This document shows, in pieces, positions 56,250 through 64,000 of a DNA stretch of 64,000 nucleotides. The notes under the pieces were generated by a model. It was given only the letters and a program-made list of their open reading frames with translations. It was not told where the DNA came from and did no database searches. Position numbers and translations under genes: made by a program. How positions within the stretch are numbered: the first letter of the stretch is position 1; each line of letters starts with the position of its first letter. The DNA comes from Omphiscola glabra (taxonomy: Eukaryota > Mollusca > Gastropoda > Lymnaeidae). The stretch spans positions 53,731,350 to 53,795,349 of the forward strand of contig OZ024795.1 in NCBI GenBank assembly GCA_964017045.1, in the 5' to 3' direction.

Positions 56250-59200
56250 CACAAATTAACCACCATTGATGTGATTGTGAATGTCTCATAACCACCATTG
56301 ATGTGATTGTGAATGTCCCATAATCCCCATTGATGTGATTGTGAATGTCCCATAATCGCATTGATGTGAATGTCCCATAATCACCATTGATGTGAATGTG
56401 AATATCCCATAACCACCATTGATGTGATTGTGAATGTCCTATAACCACCATTGATGTGATTGTGAATGTCCCATAATCACCATTGATGTGAATGTCCCAT
56501 AACTACCATTGATGGGATTGTGAATATCCCATAACCACCATTGATGTGATTGTGAATGTCCCATAACACCATTGATGTGATTGTGAATGTCCCATAATCG
56601 CCATTGATGTGATTTTGAATGTCCCATTACCACCATTGATGTGATTTTGAATGTCCCATAACCACCATTGGTGATTGTGAATGTCCCATAACCACCATTG
56701 ATGTGATTGTGAATGTCCCATAATCACCATTGATGTGATTGTGAATGTCCCATAACCACCATTGATGTGATTGTGAATGTCCCATAACCACCATTGATGT
56801 GATTGTGAATGTCCCATAACACCATTGATGTGATTGTGAATGTCCCATAACACCATTGATGTGATTGTGAATGTCCCATAACCACCATTGATGTGATTGT
56901 GAATGTTCCATAACCACCATTGATGTGATTGTGAATGTTCCATAACCACCATTGATGTGATTGTGAATGTCCCATAACCACCATTGATGTGATTGTGAAT
57001 GTCCCATAACCACCATTGATGTGATTGTGAATGTCCCATAACACCATTGATGTGAATGTCCCATAACACTATTGATGTGATTGTGAATGTCCCATAACAC
57101 CATTGATGTGATTGTGAATGTCCCATAACACCATTGATGTGATTGTGAATGTCCCATAACCACCATTGATGTGATTGTGAATGTCCCATAACACCATTGA
57201 TGTGATTGTGAATGTCCCATAACACCATTGATGTGATTGTGAATGTCCCATAACCACCATTGATGTGATTGTGAATGTTCCATAACACCATTGATGTGAT
57301 TGTGAATGTCCCATAACCACCATTGATGTGATTGTGAATGTCCCATAACCACCATTGATGTGATTGTGAATGTCCCATAACCACCATTGATGTGATTGTG
57401 AATGTCCCATAACACCATTGATGTGATTGTGAATGTTCCATAACACCATTGATGTGATTGTGAATGTTCCATAACACCATTGATGTGATTGTGAATGTTC
57501 CATAACACCATTGATGTGATTGTGAATGTCCCATAACACCATTGATGTGATTGTGAATGTTCCATAACACCATTGATGTGATTGTGAATGTTCCATAACC
57601 ACCATTGATGTGATTGTGAATGTCCCATAACCACCATTGATGTGATTGTGAATGTTCCATAACACCATTGATGTGATTGTGAATGTCCCATAACCACCAT
57701 TGATGTGATTGTGAATGTCCCATAACCACCATTGATGTGATTGTGAATGTCCCATAACCACCATTGATGTGATTGTGAATGTCCCATAACACCATTGATG
57801 TGATTGTGAATGTTCCATAACACCATTGATGTGATTGTGAATGTTCCATAACACCATTGATGTGATTGTGAATGTTCCATAACACCATTGATGTGATTGT
57901 GAATGTCCCATAACACCATTGATGTGATTGTGAATGTCCCATAATCCCCATTGATGTGATTGTGAATGTCCCATAATCGCATTGATGTGAATGTCCCATA
58001 ATCACCATTGATGTGAATGTGAATATCCCATAACCACCATTGATGTGATTGTGAATGTCCTATAACCACCATTGATGTGATTGTGAATGTCCCATAATCA
58101 CCATTGATGTGAATGTCCCATAACTACCATTGATGGGATTGTGAATATCCCATAACCACCATTGATGTGATTGTGAATGTCCCATAACACCATTGATGTG
58201 ATTGTGAATGTCCCATAATCGCCATTGATGTGATTTTGAATGTCCCATTACCACCATTGATGTGATTTTGAATGTCCCATAACCACCATTGGTGATTGTG
58301 AATGTCCCATAACCACCATTGATGTGATTGTGAATGTCCCATAATCACCATTGATGTGATTGTGAATGTCCCATAACCACCATTGATGTGATTGTGAATG
58401 TCCCATAACCACCATTGATGTGATTGTGAATGTCCCATAACACCATTGATGTGATTGTGAATGTCCCATAACACCATTGATGTGATTGTGAATGTCCCAT
58501 AACCACCATTGATGTGATTGTGAATGTTCCATAACCACCATTGATGTGATTGTGAATGTTCCATAACCACCATTGATGTGATTGTGAATGTCCCATAACC
58601 ACCATTGATGTGATTGTGAATGTCCCATAACCACCATTGATGTGATTGTGAATGTCCCATAACACCATTGATGTGAATGTCCCATAACACTATTGATGTG
58701 ATTGTGAATGTCCCATAACACCATTGATGTGATTGTGAATGTCCCATAACACCATTGATGTGATTGTGAATGTCCCATAACCACCATTGATGTGATTGTG
58801 AATGTCCCATAACACCATTGATGTGATTGTGAATGTCCCATAACACCATTGATGTGATTGTGAATGTCCCATAACCACCATTGATGTGATTGTGAATGTT
58901 CCATAACACCATTGATGTGATTGTGAATGTCCCATAACCACCATTGATGTGATTGTGAATGTCCCATAACCACCATTGATGTGATTGTGAATGTCCCATA
59001 ACCACCATTGATGTGATTGTGAATGTCCCATAACACCATTGATGTGATTGTGAATGTTCCATAACACCATTGATGTGATTGTGAATGTTCCATAACACCA
59101 TTGATGTGATTGTGAATGTTCCATAACACCATTGATGTGATTGTGAATGTCCCATAACACCATTGATGTGATTGTGAATGTTCCATAACACCATTGATGT

Positions 59201-59612
59201 GATTGTGAATGTTCCATAACCACCATTGATGTGATTGTGAATGTCCCATAACCACCATTGATGTGATTGTGAATGTTCCATAACACCATTGATGTGATTG
59301 TGAATGTCCCATAACCACCATTGATGTGATTGTGAATGTCCCATAACCACCATTGATGTGATTGTGAATGTCCCATAACCACCATTGATGTGATTGTGAA
59401 TGTCCCATAACACCATTGATGTGATTGTGAATGTTCCATAACACCATTGATGTGATTGTGAATGTTCCATAACACCATTGATGTGATTGTGAATGTTCCA
59501 TAACACCATTGATGTGATTGTGAATGTCCCATAACACCATTGATGTGATTGTGAATGTTCCATAACACCATTGATGTGATTGTGAATGTTCCATAACCAC
59601 CATTGATGTGTT
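56250..59612. repeat. Large 31/32-bp minisatellite arranged as two 1621-bp higher-order copies
   Basis: Basic unit CATTGATGTGATTGTGAATG followed by TCCCATAACAC (31) or TCCCATAACCAC (32), with variants TTCCATAAC, CCATAATCGC and CCATTGGTGATT. The ordered set of variants starting near 56321 recurs 1621 bp further on, and rare variants (ATGGGATTGTG at 56512 and 58133, TAACACTATTG at 57064 and 58685) sit at the same offset. All three minus-strand frames are open over long stretches, giving ORFs of up to 501 codons that read SHQWWLWDIHNHING-like repeats; they are repeat artefacts. Confidence 0.95.
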
Positions 59613-59735
59613 AAATCAATTGAATAAAAAAAAGAAGATTACATTTTATTTTTTTGCTCATATAAATAAAATCATTTTGATTAGACAGCCACTGATAGTA
59701 AAGTGAATGTATTCATATTAGCCGGTAAAATACAA

Positions 59736-59885
59736 CACAGATATGTTAGTTAATGACTGATGTAGAACTTAAACTTATGGTACCATACACCACAGATATG
59801 TTAGTTAATGACTGATGTAGAACATAAACTTATGGTACCATACACCACAAATATGTTAGTTAATGACTGATGTAGAACATAAACT
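59736..59885. repeat. 55-bp tandem repeat, about three copies
   Basis: CACAGATATGTTAGTTAATG through TTATGGTACCATACAC repeats at 59736, 59791 and about 59846. Confidence 0.9.
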
Positions 59886-60079
59886 CACAAAATCTGCAGT
59901 TTCTCTCAATGTAAGGGAGATAATACTCCTCAATATCCTGTCAGTCCCACAGTTGAATCATAGCATTTTAACAGTACTTATTATTTTTGCCGCTCTAGTT
60001 TATGATGTTCTTAGCTTTTTAGTTCATGGAATTTTGGTTGTTTCCTGATCCCACTTTTTTTTTTTCTGCCTCACCACAG

Positions 60080-60131
60080 AATCTTCAAACGTACTACAGC
60101 CACATCAGCATGATAAAGAGAGACAACAATG
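60080..60131 (+). CDS. Candidate orphan exon
   Basis: A poly-pyrimidine tract and CACCACAG precede an open 52-nt segment (NLQTYYSHISMIKRDNN) that ends in AATG|GTGAGC, a good donor. No neighbouring exon could be joined, and the peptide is not recognised. It may belong to an unknown plus-strand gene, or be chance. Confidence 0.25.
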
Positions 60132-60599
60132 GTGAGCAATCACATAAAGAAGATGGGGGCACCTTTGAGATGGCATTCTGGGATTCATTGGCTTTACATG
60201 CAAAAAATATTTAATGAAAATTAAATTTATTTGTTGTTTTGAAGTTTTTCCAAAACCAAAAATTACCAGTAACCTCTGTCTGTTTGACAACACACATACA
60301 AATTTTACATTGCTTATACATAATGCATTTTAACTTGAGATTACAATTTTATATAATTATATATTATATACAATTAAACAAATGTTGGTCAAGATATTTT
60401 TCATACCATATTTTGTCATTTACCTTCTTTAAAAAAACAAATTTACACAAACCTCACGAGGTCATTGGAACATCAGCATAGATCTTAAAATAGCCAGCTT
60501 TTTTTTCAACAAGTGGTTGTGTGTCGGACTGTTATATCTCTCACAAAAACTGTTTATGACTTTATCGTTTGTTTTAAGATTTCACTAAATATTCAATGT

Positions 60600-61050
60600 C
60601 TATAGCCCTCATCGTTGGTTTGTCTGGCAGGTCCGCTGCATTCAATGACGCCAGTCTACAGCCCTCATCATTGTTGGTTTGTTTGGCAGGTCCACGGCAA
60701 GAGAGATGTGCGACACAAACTAAACTTTTACTGGAGGGATTGAAGATGGTGAAGGCAGAGAACAGCTCCCTTGTCTTGGAGCTAGCTGTAGGAGAAATGT
60801 CATGACGACATAGCCCATCTGGTGGTCCAGGCCTTGTTAGCTCAGAAGCTCCCTTGTCTTGGAGAATGAACGACAAAGGCAGCTAGTTGTAGGAGAAATG
60901 TCATGACGACATAGCCCATCAGGTGGTCCAGGCCTTGTTAGCTCAGAAGCTCCCTTGTCTTGGACAATGAACGACAAAGGCAGCTAGCTGTAGGAGAAAT
61001 GTCATGACGACATAGCCCATCAGGTGGACCAGGCTTGTTAGCTCAGAAGG
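60600..61050. repeat. 101-bp tandem repeat, about three copies, preceded by a 60-bp duplication
   Basis: CATGACGACATAGCCCATC recurs at 60801, 60902 and 61003 with the flanking GCTCAGAAGCTCCCTTGTCT block. Immediately left, TACAGCCCTCATC-TTGGTTTGT and the following GGCAGGTCC block is present twice (60600 and 60657). Confidence 0.88.
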
Positions 61051-61235
61051 TAATTATTTAAAAATTGCGGTTTCTTTACATAATATGTATCTCTAACTGT
61101 CACTTTGTGCATTGAATAAAATAGGTTATTTATTTTTTCTTACAATATTAAAGTCATATCAATTTTGATTAAAGATTATTCAGTTTACATTTTTCATTCA
61201 ACAAATTCAAAAAATATAAAACTAATAAATACCTT

Positions 61236-61610
61236 TAATGTCTTTAATGGCTAATGTCTGTCGTGGCTAATGTCTTTTATTGCTAATATCTTTCCTGGCT
61301 ACTGTACTTAATGGGTAATGTCTGTCATGGGTAATGTCTGTCATGGGTATTGTCTGTCATGGATATTGTCTGTCATGGCTGATGTCTTAATGGGTAATGT
61401 CTGTCATGGGTAATGTCTGTCATGGGTAATGTCTGTCATGGGTATTGTCTGTCATGGCTGATGTCTTAATGGGTAATGTCTGTCATGGCTAATGTACTTA
61501 CTGGGTAATGTCTGTCATGGCTAATATATGTCCTGGCTAATGATTTTTTATGGCTAATTTCTCTCATGACTATTGTCTTTCATGGTTAATTTCTTTTATG
61601 GCTGATATGT
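61236..61610. repeat. 16-bp minisatellite
   Basis: About 20 units of the type GGGTAATGTCTGTCAT / GGCTAATGTCTTTCAT. Confidence 0.9.
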
Positions 61611-61679
61611 CCATTCCATAAACTGTTTTACCAATAACTGGGAGTGACCCTGGACAAGATTCAAACCCACTTCCTCTAT

Positions 61680-61955
61680 AACATGAGACAGACAATGTTA
61701 CCATGGTGACTGAAGTCAGTGGCTTGGCTGTTACCTCATGAGACAGACAATGTTACCATGGTGACTGAAGTCAGTGGCTTGGCTGTTACCTCATGAGACA
61801 GTCAATGTTACCATGGTGACTGAAGTCAGTGGCTTGGATGTTACCTCATGAGACAATGTTACCATGGTGACTGAAGTCAGTGGCTTGGCTGTTACCTCAT
61901 GAGACAGTCAATGTTACCATGGTGGCTGAAGTCAGTGGCTTGGCTGTTACCTCCA
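61680..61955. repeat. 55-bp tandem repeat, five copies
   Basis: CTCATGAGACAGACAATGTT followed by ACCATGGTGACTGAAGTCAG and TGGCTTGGCTGTTAC. The fourth copy has a short deletion. Confidence 0.92.
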
Positions 61956-62244
61956 ATTATTGAATAATCTTAATTTAAATCAATGTTGAATACTAGTTTT
62001 AAAGATGGAAAATTTAAAGTTCTAATTCATTCATTTCCTGGTCCATGCAGTTTAAACCAGTTAAAGTCAAATAGTTTCATGAATGTTTTTTTTCCATTTT
62101 CCAGTGCCACCAATTACATTGGATTTAAAATGTCAGTTTGAAAACCAAAGACTTATTATTTTAACATTTAAATTACTTGCTATTCATAAATTGTTCTCTT
62201 AAAACTCTTGGACTGCATACGCTCTCTGCTATGTATACTTGTTT

Positions 62245-62455
62245 GTAATTGGTACCTTTAAGCTGTGCACATCTGTAAGTGGAACCTCTAAGATATGCAC
62301 ATCTGTAAATGGCACCTCTAAGCTATGCACATCTGTAATTGGCACCTCTAAGCTATGCACATCTGTAATTGGCACCTCTAAGCTATGCACATCTGTAATT
62401 GGCAACTCTTAGCTATGCACATCTTTAATGGGCATATCTAGGCTGTACACATCTG
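62245..62455. repeat. 30-bp tandem repeat, about seven copies
   Basis: ACCTCTAAGCTATGCACATC followed by TGTAATTGGC; outer copies are more diverged than the centre. Confidence 0.92.
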
Positions 62456-62572
62456 CACCTAAATATAAGCAGCCCCGATTCTGGTTAATGGTGCAAGGTT
62501 TCCTGTACAATGCACATAACAATGCTTTAGAGATTTAAAAATATATTCCTGCAAAAATAATGGACTGTATAA

Positions 62573-62975
62573 AATATTGTGGCAATTTTAATATCACAAT
62601 TACATGAGATGTTGAGAGATATAAAAGGGGAGATGACTAGTTGAAGAGAGAAAAAGAGGAATATGTTCACTACGATGGTGTGTGGTTGCTGAGTCTGGCA
62701 GACCTATTGTGAACGAGTGATCTGCTGTGTACCTCCGGAATTGATATTACATGCCTTGCTAGATGTACTAAAGATAATAAAGAGTATTACCCAATGGACT
62801 TATTGTGTCATGCCTCGAACTAAAGAAGATTGATTAAGTTTACGAATAAGAGAATCAGAGATATCGTAATGATCGTCAGAGTAGAGTTATTGTCACACTC
62901 TACCGCTCGTCGACCTTAGACAACCGAATAGTCATCATGAGCCATCATATTCTGACATGGAACCAGAATATTTGA
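62573..62975 (+). mobile_element. Probable 5' LTR of a retrotransposon
   Basis: Begins TGTATAAAATATTGTGG and ends near TTTGACA. It holds a TATA box (TATAAAAG at 62620-62627) and a poly(A) signal (AATAAA at 62776-62781) at spacing usual for an LTR. It is followed by TGGGGCCCGTCC, which resembles the leader just after an LTR (primer-binding-site region). The 3' LTR is outside the window, so the exact ends are not provable here. Confidence 0.5.
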
Positions 62976-62989
62976 CATGGGGCCCGTCC

Positions 62990-63360
62990 AAAACTTGTTA
63001 GTTCCTGTACCTTGCTGCTGCTGTGTCCCGCTGATCCTGTACCCGCTTATCATGCATCCCGTTGCTGCCGCTGTACCTGATATTTCCTTTACCTGCTGTT
63101 CCTGTACCTGATGATTCCGGTACCTGTTTCCTGTAACCGCTCCTGTAGCCGCTGTTACTGTACCTGATGTTCCCTTTACTTGCTGTTCCATACCTGTTTC
63201 CTGTAACGCTGCTCCTGGACGTTGCTGCTCCTAGACGTCTGTGCTACTTTGTCCAGCTGTTGCTGTACGCTGCTGTTGGCTGCTGTTCCTGTGCCTTTCT
63301 GACATTGTACCCTACTGCTGAGGTGTTTACCTGTTGCTGTACCACTGTTACTGGACACCA
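62990..63360. repeat. Degenerate CTGCTGTACCTG-type low-complexity tract
   Basis: Irregular short units of the type CCTGCTGTTCCTGTACCTGA over about 370 bp, in the leader between the LTR-like segment and the gag-like ORF. Open frames on both strands here are compositional. Confidence 0.75.
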
Positions 63361-63617
63361 CTACTACTGTTTTGCTGTCGCATGAAGGAAGTCAAAGACC
63401 GGGTAATTAAAATTAATGAGATATATTGTGTATTGTATTATGATATTGTTAAGCCCGTTAGAATTTTTTCCCATATAATTGAGGATATTTTGAAATTGTC
63501 AAGTTAGATTTTTCCTTTTGATTGCAAAAGTAACTTTAGTGCTAGTGTATAGTATGATTTTTTTTTTGCGTGAAGTGTACATAAGTGAATTTTTTAGTAA
63601 TACTGTATAACTTGAGA

Positions 63618-64000
63618 ATGAAAACGATACCAGAAATTAGGCAGGAGGCCATAGATTTAAAACTAGAAGGGGAGGATATTATTAACTATGCCATAGCTGA
63701 ATTAGATAGACTAGAAAGGGAAGAGAGAGTAGCAAAATTGCAAGCTGAAAAAGAAAGATTAGACAAAGAATTCAATGAAGAAATTGCAGCAATAAGAAAA
63801 AGGAGAGTAGAAGTAGCAGAAAGGCACTCTCAAAAAGAAAAAAGAGAGTAGAAGTAGCAGAAAGGCACTCTCAAAAAGAAAAAGGAGAGTAGAAGTAGCA
63901 GAAAGGCACTCTCAAAAAGAAAAAGAAACATTAGATGAGAATGAAACATTAGATGAAGAGTCAGATGAGCAAATTGCAGCAAGGTGTGAAATGGAGAGGA
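63618..64000 (+). pseudogene. Gag-like ORF start of an LTR (gypsy-type) retrotransposon, frameshifted and truncated by the window
   Basis: After the LTR-like segment an ORF starts at MKTIPEIRQEAIDLKLEGED and continues as a charged coiled coil (ELDRLEREERVAKLQAEKE). Short N-terminal helices of this kind, rich in E, R and K, open the gag of many invertebrate gypsy elements. A 42-43-bp segment (GAGAGTAGAAGTAGCAGAAA and on) is repeated three times from 63800, and the length of the second copy shifts the frame to TAG at about 63849, so this copy looks inactive. No zinc knuckle or pol is visible before the edge. Confidence 0.5.

Noticed and set aside
56503..59603. Minus-strand ORFs of up to 501 codons reading SHQWW / IHNHING repeats
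   Set aside because: All three frames are open because the 31/32-bp unit contains no stop in any minus frame; there is no start context, splice pattern or non-repeat coding sequence around them.
63001..63385. ORFs on both strands rich in CCTGTACCTG repeats
   Set aside because: Low-complexity leader sequence; open frames follow from composition.

Overview
Eukaryotic (metazoan) genomic DNA, AT-rich and intron-rich, dense in tandem repeats and decayed transposons. The protein-coding content is conserved single-copy animal genes. The mix of LINE tails, TTAA-flanked MITE-like elements and a gypsy-like gag start fits a mollusc or other lophotrochozoan, but the sequence alone does not settle the species.

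Four genes can be read through their splice sites. (1) 259-3831, minus: the first three coding exons of an unrecognised protein that continues off the left edge. (2) 6744-17037, plus: a complete or near-complete NPLOC4 (NPL4, the ubiquitin-binding cofactor of p97/VCP), 14 exons, about 611-614 aa. (3) 21337-31738, plus: BUD31 (splicing factor), 4 exons, 144 aa, with a 9.3-kb first intron stuffed with retrotransposons. (4) 32516-48602, minus: XPO6 (exportin-6, nuclear export of profilin-actin), 24 coding exons, 1142 aa, whose first coding exon carries only the ATG. BUD31 and XPO6 converge tail to tail, with their poly(A) signals about 30 bp apart.

The right quarter (48.6-64 kb) holds no confident host gene. 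It contains nested transposon debris, a 3.4-kb minisatellite built of two near-identical 1621-bp blocks, a series of shorter tandem repeats, and at the right edge the start of an LTR retrotransposon (LTR-like region plus gag-like coiled-coil ORF, broken and truncated).

The most striking signal is that many tandem repeats sit exactly on exon-intron boundaries and duplicate the splice site with a piece of the exon: five boundaries in NPLOC4 and five in XPO6. In NPLOC4 the extra copies lead to stops or frame loss. In XPO6 the donor of the exon ending at 40497 is repeated nine times with a 48-bp unit that stays in frame, so alternative donor choice could add up to eight 16-residue acidic repeats; the donor at 38267 (19-bp unit, five copies) can also add 19 residues in frame. 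The same window therefore shows minisatellite growth at splice junctions as a possible source of graded protein-length variation.
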